Source: Sulfodiicoccus acidiphilus
GTDB taxonomy: Archaea; Thermoproteota; Thermoprotei_A; Sulfolobales; Sulfolobaceae
Reading direction: 5' to 3'
Assembly (NCBI RefSeq): GCF_003967175.1
Contig: NZ_AP018553.1
Coordinates: 1,785,982 to 1,849,981, forward strand
Length of the DNA: 64,000 nt
The translations under genes and the position numbers were made by a program. Below the pieces are notes generated by a model that was not told where the DNA came from, did not search any database, and was given only the letters and a program-made list of their open reading frames with translations. Positions 57,469 through 64,000 of this stretch are shown here, piece after piece. The first letter of the stretch is position 1. Each line of letters starts with the position of its first letter.

Positions 57469-58227
57469 TCACTTAAGGCTCTTCCTGAGGTAATCCAGGT
57501 AGCCTTCCATGTTCCCCAGGTCGTACACCTTCCCCACTTCCACCGCCCTGAACTGCACCCCCTCCCTGAGGAGGAGCCTTATGGCGTCGGTGAGTTGGAG
57601 CTCGTCCTCGGGCTCCACCCTCCTGAGGGCCCTGAAGACTTCCCTGTCGAACTCGTAATACGGTACCACGACGACGTTGGACTTGGGATTGACGGGCTTC
57701 TCCTCCAGTTCCACCACCGTTTCCTCCCTCACGACGACTACACCGTAGGGCCTTGGGTCCTCGACCCTGGTCACCAGGAAGGAGTTGACTGACATCCTCT
57801 CCAGGGGGAGCTCACCCACCACCGTGTCTGCTCCGACTACGAGGAACCGGTCCTCAACGTAGGGCTCGGCCCTCAACACGGCGTCACCGAACCCCCTCGG
57901 CTGGGGCTGGTTCACGAAGGCCACGTTAGACGACTCTACCCTACTGTAGAAGTCCCTCAGGTTTGCAGCCTGCCTCAACTTCCCCCTGGACTCTAAGTAG
58001 TCCAAGAAGTTCCCGTCGGGCGTGAAGTAGTCCTCTATCACCCTCTTCCCCCTCCCCACGACTATCAGGAAGTCCCTCACTCCGGCGTCGTGGAGTTGCT
58101 CGAAGATCACTTGGATCACGGGTTTGAGCTGACCGTCTACGGGAATGGGGAGCATCTCCTTGGGTATCTCCTTCGATGCGGGGAGCATCCTTGTGCCCAG
58201 CCCGGCCGCAGTTATCACCGCCTGCAT
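57469..58227 (-). CDS. galU: UTP-glucose-1-phosphate uridylyltransferase
   Basis: 252 residues. It makes UDP-glucose from UTP and glucose-1-phosphate. MQAVITAAGLGTRMLPASKEIPKEMLPIP is the bacterial/archaeal GalU start with the nucleotide-binding G-L-G-T-R and K-E-M-L-P; FVNQPQPRGFGDAVLRAEPYVEDRFLVVGADTV follows, then LEEKPVNPKSN, and YDLGNMEGYLDYLRKSL near the C-terminus. ATG 58227 overlaps the stop of ugd (TGATG), so the two are co-translated; a longer upstream frame in ugd is a shadow. UDP-glucose made here is the substrate of the preceding gene's product. Confidence 0.93.
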   Translation of the reverse strand: MQAVITAAGLGTRMLPASKEIPKEMLPIPVDGQLKPVIQVIFEQLHDAGVRDFLIVVGRGKRVIEDYFTPDGNFLDYLESRGKLRQAANLRDFYSRVESSNVAFVNQPQPRGFGDAVLRAEPYVEDRFLVVGADTVVGELPLERMSVNSFLVTRVEDPRPYGVVVVREETVVELEEKPVNPKSNVVVVPYYEFDREVFRALRRVEPEDELQLTDAIRLLLREGVQFRAVEVGKVYDLGNMEGYLDYLRKSLK

Positions 58228-59447
58228 CACTCCACACCCAGGCCCACTGCCCTGAAGAACCTGGGGTCCATGAGTGCAGGGTCGAGCACCCTCCTGCCGT
58301 CGAGGACGTACTTCCCCTTCAGGAGCCCCTCTATCCCCCTGAACTCGTCCCACTCCGTAGCTATAACCACCGCCTCCGCTTCGCGTACGCACTCCTCCTT
58401 GGAGGAGGTGGACAGGTCGATCCTGGCCTTGGGGTCGTAGGCCACCACGCGAGCTCCCTCCCTCAGCAACAGCTCGACAACCTTCATCGCAACGCTCTCC
58501 CTCGTGTCGTCTGTGTTAGGCTTGAAGGCCAGCCCCAGGACGCACACCTTCCTTCCCCTGAGCGGCCCCGCTAGGCGTTCGAGCGTCCTCACCGCCCTCC
58601 GAGGCCTCTCCTCGTTTCCCTCTACCGCGGCCCTGACCGTCTTGGGCTCCTCCCCGAGCTGGGCGGCGAAAGCCAGGAAGGCCCTGGTGTCCTTTGGGAA
58701 ACAGGAGCCTCCCCACCCTAGGCCGGCGTTCAGGAAGTGGGGGGAGATCCTCCTGTCAAGGCCAATTGCCCTGGCCACTCGGTTGACGTCGCACCCGGGG
58801 AGCCTCTCGCAGACGTCGGCTATCTCGTTGATGAAGGACACCTTGAGGGCGAGGAAGCTGTTGGAGGCGTACTTAACGAGCTCAGCCTCCTCCGGAGTGA
58901 GCCTGAGCACCGGTGCGCCGGTGAAGGACCAGAGGGACTCGACCAGGTCACCCGCCGACGCGCTGAAGCTCCCTATCACCACCCTGTCCGGTCGTAATGT
59001 GTCGTGGATGGCGCTCCCCTCCTTCAGGAACTCCGGGTTGGACACCACCTCCCTGTCCGCGACCGACCTCACCCTCCTGGCCGTTCCGGGGACGACCGTG
59101 CTCTTGATCGCCACTACGGCGTCCCTCCCGAGCACGGTGGAGAGGGACCTAGCGGCGGAAAGGACGTAGTCCAGTTTGATCTTGCCGTCCACGGTCGGTG
59201 TGGACACCGCTACGAACGCCAGCTCCGCGTCCCTCAAAGAGGAGTAGTCCGTGGAGAAGTGGAGCCTCTCCTCGTTCTCGGAGAGGAGGTCGTCCAACCC
59301 CGGCTCGAAGATCGGTACCCTCCCCACCTTCAGGGCCTCCACCTTCCTCCCGTCGACGTCCACCCCCACTACGTCGTGTCCCCTGTCGGCCAGCACCGCG
59401 GCAGTGACGAGGCCTACGTACCCCAGGCCCACCACGCCTATCCTCAC
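58227..59447 (-). CDS. ugd: UDP-glucose 6-dehydrogenase
   Basis: 406 residues. It oxidises UDP-glucose to UDP-glucuronate with two NAD. VRIGVVGLGYVGLVTAAVLADRGHDVVGVDVDGRKVE is the NAD-binding start; FVAVSTPTVDGKIKLDYV, ATEPASSASS-equivalent KSTVVPGTARRV, NPEFLKEGSAIHD and the catalytic GLGWGGSCFPKDTRAFLAFA (with the essential cysteine in G-G-S-C-F-P-K-D) are all present, as is VLGLAFKPNTDDTRESVAMKVVELLLREGARVVAYDP in the C-terminal domain. GTG 59447 overlaps the stop of the preceding epimerase/UXS gene (GTGA). An upstream in-frame start at 59516 would add 23 untypical residues. Confidence 0.94.
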   Translation of the reverse strand: MRIGVVGLGYVGLVTAAVLADRGHDVVGVDVDGRKVEALKVGRVPIFEPGLDDLLSENEERLHFSTDYSSLRDAELAFVAVSTPTVDGKIKLDYVLSAARSLSTVLGRDAVVAIKSTVVPGTARRVRSVADREVVSNPEFLKEGSAIHDTLRPDRVVIGSFSASAGDLVESLWSFTGAPVLRLTPEEAELVKYASNSFLALKVSFINEIADVCERLPGCDVNRVARAIGLDRRISPHFLNAGLGWGGSCFPKDTRAFLAFAAQLGEEPKTVRAAVEGNEERPRRAVRTLERLAGPLRGRKVCVLGLAFKPNTDDTRESVAMKVVELLLREGARVVAYDPKARIDLSTSSKEECVREAEAVVIATEWDEFRGIEGLLKGKYVLDGRRVLDPALMDPRFFRAVGLGVE

Positions 59448-60363
59448 TTCGTTACACCCCTGAACCAGTCCACGGTTCGCCTCAGGCCCTCCTCTAGGGG
59501 GGTTTTGGGTTCCCACCCCAACAACCTCTTAGCCCTGGAGCAGTCCGCCGCCCTCCTCGGCGGGTCGTCCTGCCTCGGGGGAGGAACTTCACGTCTGACC
59601 TACTCCCTGTGAGCTCTATCACCTTCTTTGCCAGGTCCAAGATCCTCACCTCCACGTCGGAGCCGACGTTCAACACCTGCCCCTTCGCCTCGTCGACGCG
59701 GATAGTCCTGAGGGCCGCGTCTACCCAGTCGTCGACGTAGAGGAAAGCCCTGGTCTGGGTGCCGTCGCCGAACACGGTGAGGGGCTCCCCCCTGAGGGCC
59801 TGAAACACGAACCTCGACACCACCCTCCCGTAGGTCCCGTCCTCCCTGAGCCTCGGCCCGTAGACGTTGAACGGCCTGTGGACCCTCACGTCCAGCCCGT
59901 ACTGCCTGTAGTATGCCATGACCAGGGCCTCGGAGAACCTCTTGCTCTCGTCGTAGCACGACCTCACCCCCACCGGGTTCACGTACCCCCAGTAGTCCTC
60001 CGGGGTGGGCACCACGGACGCCTTGCCGTAGACTTCGGACGTGGAGGTGTAGAAGAACACCGCGTCCGACTTCCTGGCCACCTCAAGCATCCTGTACGTT
60101 CCGAGGGAGTTGGAGAGCGCAGTGTCCACAGGGTGCTCCATGTAGTCCTCAGGCGAGGGCCTGGCGGCCAGGTGCGCTACTACATCGAACTTCTCGCTCG
60201 TCTGGAACTCCTCGGCCCTCTGCCTCACCACCTGAACTCCCTCCGGAGGAGAGAAGTACTTGGAGGTCGAGAAGTCGTCCACCACAGTGACGTCGTGTCC
60301 CTTCAGGGCGTCCACTAAGTGGGAACCCAAGAAGCCCGCCCCACCGCTTACGAGGAACTTCAC
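59444..60363 (-). pseudogene. UDP-glucuronate decarboxylase-like (UXS) SDR, one-base frameshift
   Basis: An extended SDR of 306 residues when complete. MKFLVSGGAGFLGSHLVDALKGHDVTVVDDFSTSK, VDTALSNSLGTYRMLEVARKSDAVFFYTSTSEVYGKASV, RSCYDESKRFSEALVMAYYRQYGLDVRVHRPFNVYGPRLREDGTYGRVVSRFVFQALRGEPLTVFGDGTQTRAFLYVDD match the UXS and UDP-glucose 4-epimerase group; C-Y-D-E-S-K-R is the UXS form of YxxxK. The frame changes at the C5 run (G at 59578-59582, plus strand); six would give LPPRQDDPPRRAADCSRAKRLLGWEPKTPLEEGLRRTVDWFRGVTK. It is the first gene of a three-gene operon with ugd and galU, promoter TTATATTT about 26 bases before GTG 60363. Product UDP-xylose is inferred from the operon. Confidence 0.82.
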
Positions 60364-60558
60364 AGGGTTCGTAAGGTGGGTGAAATATAACGTTTGTTGG
60401 ATGTTCCTAAGTCGCTGTAGGCCTTAGAACCTTGTCTCTTTCCGTCACGTGTTGGGGTTATGTAAGTGGGACAAGTCGACTCGATCGGCCGGACCTAGCT
60501 TAGTAGAGCGAAAGGACGTGAACTCGCGGGTTCGCTGTCCCTCCGCAGTCAGCACCTG

Positions 60559-61617
60559 TTAGACATCCCTTAGAACCTCTAAGTATCCCCTCGCAGTTCT
60601 CTCCCAGTCGTAGTTCAGCGACTCCAGGTAGCTGGTGCTCCAGAGCTTCAGTCGTTCTTCCTCGTTCGTGAGGATCTCCTCCACGACTTTCGCCGCACCC
60701 TGAACGTCCCTGTAGGGAACCGTGAAACCGTTCACTCCCTCCTTCACGACCTCAGGTAGGGAGCCAACTGCGTACGCCACTACTGGCGTACCACAGGCGT
60801 TGGCCTCCACTACGGTCATCCCCCATCCCTCTACGAAGGAGGTGGATAAGACGACCCACGCCCGCTGGTAGAGTTCGACCTTCCTCCTTCCTTGGACTCT
60901 CCCCACGTAGGTCCCTCCCACCTCCTCTACCGCCTCTCTTACCTCCCCCTCCTGATCGCCGTCCCCTGCCATAACCAACCTGACGTTTGAGCGGACGTGA
61001 GGGGAGAGGTGGCGATAGATCGCCACCGCGTCTAGGGGATTCTTGTACTTCTTCAGCCTCCCTATCCAGAGGATCAGGGGCTCCTCGCTCCTCTCCCCAG
61101 GCTTGTAGGTCTGGTGGTCTATCCCACTGAGGATCACCCTGACCGTTCCCTCGGCCACACCCAGCCGTTTAACTAAGTCCCTCTTAGTAGTTTCAGATAT
61201 CGAGACGATCGTGTGGTAACCCCTGACGAAGCGCTCCAACCTGCGGAGGAGTGCAGCTCTGAGGGGATCTAGCTCCAACCTCAAGACGTCCTGATGAACG
61301 TGATACATTACGGCCGCAGAACGCGGGTTCACGAGGTATGAGAAGAATGGGGCGGCGTGTGCTACACTGTCGAGGACGACCTCGTGCTTCTTAGCCTCGG
61401 CTGGAGCGTAGATGTGGAGGGTTCCGGCTCCGCCCTTCCTCTTTACCCTAACTTCGTCCACGAACTCCTCCTCGGACGAGCCAGGGAAACGCTCGCTCAT
61501 CCACGTCACCTCGACCCCCCACCTAGCGAGTCGTCTAAGAACCTCGAAGAGGATCGCTTCGGCTCCCCCCGCAGCTGGGTGGAGAGGGTCCCTGTGGTTA
61601 AGCACCAACAGGTCCAT
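60559..61617 (-). CDS. GT4 family glycosyltransferase
   Basis: 352 residues. N-terminal domain: MDLLVLNHRDPLHPAAGGAEAILFEVLRRLARWGVEVTWMSERFPGS, AVMYHVHQDVLRLE, TIVSISETTKRDLVKRLGV. C-terminal domain: LILWIGRLKKYKNPLDAVAIYRHL, RLVMAGDGDQEGEVREAVEEVGGTYVGRVQGRRKVELYQRAWVVLSTSFVEGWGMTVVEANACGTPVVAYAVGSLPEVV with the conserved E-G-W-G-M-T-V-V-E nucleotide-sugar motif. It begins 28 bases after the stop of the SDR gene upstream on the same strand, so the two probably form an operon. No own TATA box seen. Sugar unknown. Confidence 0.92.
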   Translation of the reverse strand: MDLLVLNHRDPLHPAAGGAEAILFEVLRRLARWGVEVTWMSERFPGSSEEEFVDEVRVKRKGGAGTLHIYAPAEAKKHEVVLDSVAHAAPFFSYLVNPRSAAVMYHVHQDVLRLELDPLRAALLRRLERFVRGYHTIVSISETTKRDLVKRLGVAEGTVRVILSGIDHQTYKPGERSEEPLILWIGRLKKYKNPLDAVAIYRHLSPHVRSNVRLVMAGDGDQEGEVREAVEEVGGTYVGRVQGRRKVELYQRAWVVLSTSFVEGWGMTVVEANACGTPVVAYAVGSLPEVVKEGVNGFTVPYRDVQGAAKVVEEILTNEEERLKLWSTSYLESLNYDWERTARGYLEVLRDV

Positions 61618-61645
61618 GAAGGAACCACTCGAGGGCTAGTGTAGC

Positions 61646-62686
61646 TCACACCTTCACCGAGGCGAGGTAGTCCTGGGCCCACTTGACTAGCCTGCTCACT
61701 CCCTCCCTCACGCCGATTTCGGGCCTCCACCCCAGCTCCCTCTCCGCCTTGGAGACGTCTGAGACGTAGACCTTCTGGTCGGCCCTCCTCCAGTCGGAGA
61801 AGCCGACCCTGGGGGACTTACCGGTGAGCTCCCTCAGGAGGGAGAGGAGCTCCAGGAGGGAGAGGGTGTTCTCCGGGCCTCCCCCCAGGTTGTAGACGCC
61901 GTGCTTCAGGCCGGAGGAAAGGAAGAGCCTGTAGGCCCTGACCATGTCGTCCACGAACAGTACGTCCCTCACCTGCTTCCCGTCCCCGTAAATGGTGATC
62001 GGCCTGTCGGTGAGCGTAGCGATGGTGAACCAGGCGACCCAGCCCTGGTCCTCCACCCCGAACTGGTGGTCTCCGTAAACGCAGCTCATCCTGAAAACGC
62101 CGGTCTTCAGGCCGTAAGTGTGGTGGTAGTCCTGAGCGTAGAGGTCGGCGAGGAGTTTCGACGTTCCGTAGGGAGTGTGGCCGGTGAGGTCGACTCCGAA
62201 GTCCTCCGGAACGCCGTTCCTGAAGCGGGAGTCGGCGAACTCGTACCTCGTGGGCTCCTCCCTCACCGGTATGGCGTTCACCCTCTCGCCGTACACCTTG
62301 TTGGTCGAGGAGAGGACGAAGGAGGAGTCGTTGAGCCTAGCCGCCTCCAATACGTTCAGTGTACCCCTGGCGTTGACCTCGAAGTCGGTGACGGGATCGG
62401 TCAGGGAAGTGGTTACTGCGACCTGTGCGGCGGTGTGGACTATTACGTCAGCCCCCTTGGTTGCCTCCAACACTGCAGACCTGTCCCTGACGTCTCCCTT
62501 AAACAGGCGAACGGAGGGGAGGTGCTCTATCCTCCTCCAGTTGTACAACGGATCCCCCAAAGACTTCCCCAGGAGGGACCCCCTGCCGAAGTTGTCGAAG
62601 ACGACAACCTCGAAGCCGTCCCTAGCGAGGGACTCGGCCACCCTAGAACCAATGAACCCGGCTCCGCCCGTTACTACTGCCTTCAT
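61646..62686 (-). CDS. NAD-dependent epimerase, CDP-paratose/tyvelose 2-epimerase-like
   Basis: 346 residues, extended SDR. MKAVVTGGAGFIGSRVAESLARDGFEVVVFDNFGRGSLLGKSLGDPLYNWRRIEHLPSVRLFKGDVRD, VIVHTAAQVAVTTSLTDPVTDFEVNARGTLNVLEAARL, SFVLSSTNKVYGERVNAIPV, HTPYGTSKLLADLYAQDYHHTYGLKTGVFRMSCVYGDHQFGVEDQGWVAWFTIATLTDRPITIYGDGKQVRDVLFVDDMVRA. The T-N-K-V-Y-G and D-Q-G-W-V-A-W-F strings are typical of the CDP-tyvelose 2-epimerase group, a sugar 2-epimerase; the nucleotide and sugar here are not fixed by this. ATG 62686 with a TATATAT box at 62710-62716. Intact catalytic Y-x-x-x-K. Confidence 0.9.
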   Translation of the reverse strand: MKAVVTGGAGFIGSRVAESLARDGFEVVVFDNFGRGSLLGKSLGDPLYNWRRIEHLPSVRLFKGDVRDRSAVLEATKGADVIVHTAAQVAVTTSLTDPVTDFEVNARGTLNVLEAARLNDSSFVLSSTNKVYGERVNAIPVREEPTRYEFADSRFRNGVPEDFGVDLTGHTPYGTSKLLADLYAQDYHHTYGLKTGVFRMSCVYGDHQFGVEDQGWVAWFTIATLTDRPITIYGDGKQVRDVLFVDDMVRAYRLFLSSGLKHGVYNLGGGPENTLSLLELLSLLRELTGKSPRVGFSDWRRADQKVYVSDVSKAERELGWRPEIGVREGVSRLVKWAQDYLASVKV

Positions 62687-63036
62687 CTGTTTAACGAGCT
62701 CTCTGAGGTATATATCCTTAGCGTGTCGCGAGAAGGCGATGTGCCTGAATGCTAAGCTGATGTCCTTCGCTAGACTCTAGACTACGTCGTTAAGGGCTCC
62801 AAGGGGGAACTCAGTACGTCACTCACTCGTAGCTCACATAATCTCCCTACTGGTGGGAGACCTTACTCAGTCCGAAGTAAAGAAGCTCTCAACGGAAGTG
62901 TTCTCACGTGGATCTACTTCGTCGTAGGTGCTGACGTTTAGTCCCAGCGTTGGATGGGGCCGAGGTCTGGTGTTGAGCTTTTCCGACCTGAAACCCGCGT
63001 TAAGCCGAACCTCCCGTAGACTAGCCCCAAGCTGTT
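62687..63036. other. Intergenic stretch with the promoter of the epimerase operon
   Basis: About 350 bases. TATATAT at 62710-62716 (minus strand) is centred about 27 bases before ATG 62686. TAGTCCCAGCG near 62939 recalls part of the IS end at 29747. Otherwise nothing. Confidence 0.5.
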
Positions 63037-63727
63037 CTACTGGTTCTGGATTACGTGGAGGGAGTAGCCGTTCATCTTGAGGTCCTCTAATACCTTCTCC
63101 CTAGAGTCGAACTTCCACTCCTCTAGCATCTCTGGTACTCCTCTGATTTGACCTCGCAGCCGTCGCAGTCCACCTTCGGGAGAAGGTCTGACCTGTACCT
63201 TTCAATTAAACTCGAGAGCGAGACGCTCCTCCCCCGTCTTCGAGGGACACTCCTCCCTCTACCACTTCGATGTTGTTCAGGCCGTTCTCCTTCAGGTTTA
63301 GCTCCATCAGCGCCACCTTCCTGCTCTTAACCTCTACGGCCACCAAGTTCTTCGCCCCCTTGAGAGAGAAGAAGAGTGCAGTCTCACCTATGGAGTCTCC
63401 CACGTCAAACACGGTTTTACCCCTGTCGTCGTAATCGTAGTCCCAGAACCCGTCTAACTAACCCAACCTCCAACCGTGGAATTTGAGGCGCTTGACGTAG
63501 TCGAACTCCAGGAGGTCGTCCTCTATGTTGGTAACCTTGAGTCTCTTCACCCTCTGGACCTCGTCCGGGGTCATGGTCCTCACGGCTCCGTTCCTGAACC
63601 TGCAGGTGATCCTAGGCCTTTCAAACAACATACCTAACATCACCGAAGGCCAGTTGGAGAAGGTCGTGGAGTACATCTTCTGAAGGGTCACCAACCTGGA
63701 CGGCGGGACGAAGTACATGAGGTGCAA
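63037..63727 (-). pseudogene. FkbM family methyltransferase, nonsense and frameshift mutations
   Basis: The first part, from ATG 63718 (MYFVPPSRLVTLQKMYSTTF) or TTG 63727, reads ITCRFRNGAVRTMTPDEVQRVKRL and FDYVKRLKFHGWRLG, then an in-frame TAG at 63458-63460. The same frame goes on: DGFWDYDYDDRGKTVFDVGDSIGETALFFSLKGAKNLVAVEVKSRKVALMELNLKENGLNNIEVVEGGV, the FkbM SAM motif. Later pieces, in other frames, read VSLSSLIERYRSDLLPKVDCDGCEVKSEE and PEMLEEWKFDSREKVLEDLKMNGYSLHVIQNQ to 63037. Since the nonsense change is a clean in-frame stop and the frame changes follow, this copy seems truly dead. TTATAAACTA about 26 bases upstream is its old promoter. Confidence 0.75.
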
Positions 63728-63802
63728 CCTAACCTGTAGTTTATAAGTACCTCGTTCGTAGATACGGACCCGCCTGGAGTTACCCCGAATAGATCTGCAA
63801 AG

Positions 63803-64000
63803 TCAGCGTGCTGACCTCAGTTCCTCCAACACCTGCAGGGCCGCCTGGTACAGGTCCCTCTCGTCCATCCCCACCGTCACCGTCCTGCAGCCGGCGGCCT
63901 CCCCGGCGAGCCTGTCGGCCTCCTGGTCCCCCACCATGAAGCAGTCCTTGGCTCCGGTGGCTGACTTCACCATCTCCAACATCAGGGGAGAGGGCTTCCT
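63803..64000 (-). CDS. HAD phosphatase (GmhB/HisB-like), C-terminal part, cut by the window edge
   Basis: 66 codons from the window end to a TGA at 63803-63805, no internal start, so the 5' part lies beyond the window. RKPSPLMLEMVKSATGAKDCFMVGDQEADRLAGEAAGCRTVTVGMDERDLYQAALQVLEELRSAR contains the HAD motif III lysine in R-K-P-x-P and the motif IV aspartates in M-V-G-D-Q-x-x-D. The spacing is that of the HAD subfamily IIIA enzymes, including D-glycero-D-manno-heptose 1,7-bisphosphate phosphatase; a heptose in the surface glycan would fit the locus. Reading is from the last 200 bases only. Confidence 0.75.
   Translation of the reverse strand, partial: RKPSPLMLEMVKSATGAKDCFMVGDQEADRLAGEAAGCRTVTVGMDERDLYQAALQVLEELRSAR

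Noticed and set aside
59494-59600. Alternative C-terminus GGRRTAPGLRGCWGGNPKPP of the UXS-like protein
   Set aside because: The other frame gives the family-typical AKRLLGWEPKTPLEEGLRRTV, so this tail results from the frameshift.

Overview
The window looks like chromosomal DNA of a thermoacidophilic crenarchaeon of the Sulfolobales type. The reasons are leaderless genes with an archaeal TATA box centred 26-28 bases before ATG, GTG or TTG starts, G/C-rich third codon positions in the native genes, protein families common in that order (DUF3782 nuclease-like proteins, archaeal PF01637-type ATPases, paired AAA ATPase/Toprim-like genes, FkbM methyltransferases) and many decayed insertion sequences. 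This is inferred from the sequence alone; there is no rRNA or tRNA in the window.

Layout. 0.3-4.4 kb: an MFS transporter, an FGGY sugar kinase and a convergent PLP-dependent decarboxylase (frameshifted). 5.2-21.4 kb: a gene-poor accessory region with genes of defence-like character: a DUF72 protein, a two-gene AAA ATPase/Toprim-like unit (6625-8691), a PF01637-type ATPase (about 9169-10269), an alcohol dehydrogenase, a three-gene overlapping operon starting with a DUF2283 antitoxin-like protein, a second AAA ATPase/Toprim-like unit (15687-17259), a broken AbiV/HEPN-like gene and a coiled-coil DUF3782 nuclease-like gene. 22.1-63.7 kb: a large surface-glycan locus with dTDP-rhamnose genes (rmlD, rmlA, rmlC; no rmlB), several NDP-sugar epimerases, a probable UDP-xylose operon (UXS-like, ugd, galU), GT2 and GT4 glycosyltransferases, FkbM and class I methyltransferases, a flippase and an 826-residue membrane protein. 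The last 200 bases hold the 3' part of a HAD phosphatase gene.

How the genes work together. The sugar-nucleotide enzymes supply dTDP-rhamnose-type and UDP-glucose/glucuronate/xylose-type donors, the glycosyltransferases build a lipid-linked or surface glycan, the methyltransferases decorate it and the flippase exports it. The AAA/Toprim units, the HEPN gene, the DUF2283 operon and the DUF3782 gene together resemble an archaeal defence island.

Three features deserve attention. The two AAA/Toprim units share a promoter-plus-start segment, of which the first unit keeps a relic. The glycan locus is bounded by a 454-460 base inverted repeat (32848-33301 and 56337-56796) carrying the 3' part of a GT2 gene, which could invert the 23 kb between them. 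At least nine otherwise well-conserved genes are each broken by single-base differences, mostly at short homopolymers, which may be sequencing error, pseudogenization or both; one such shift is shared by both copies of the inverted repeat and so cannot be two independent random errors. The intergenic space is large and contains little recognisable content apart from IS debris.
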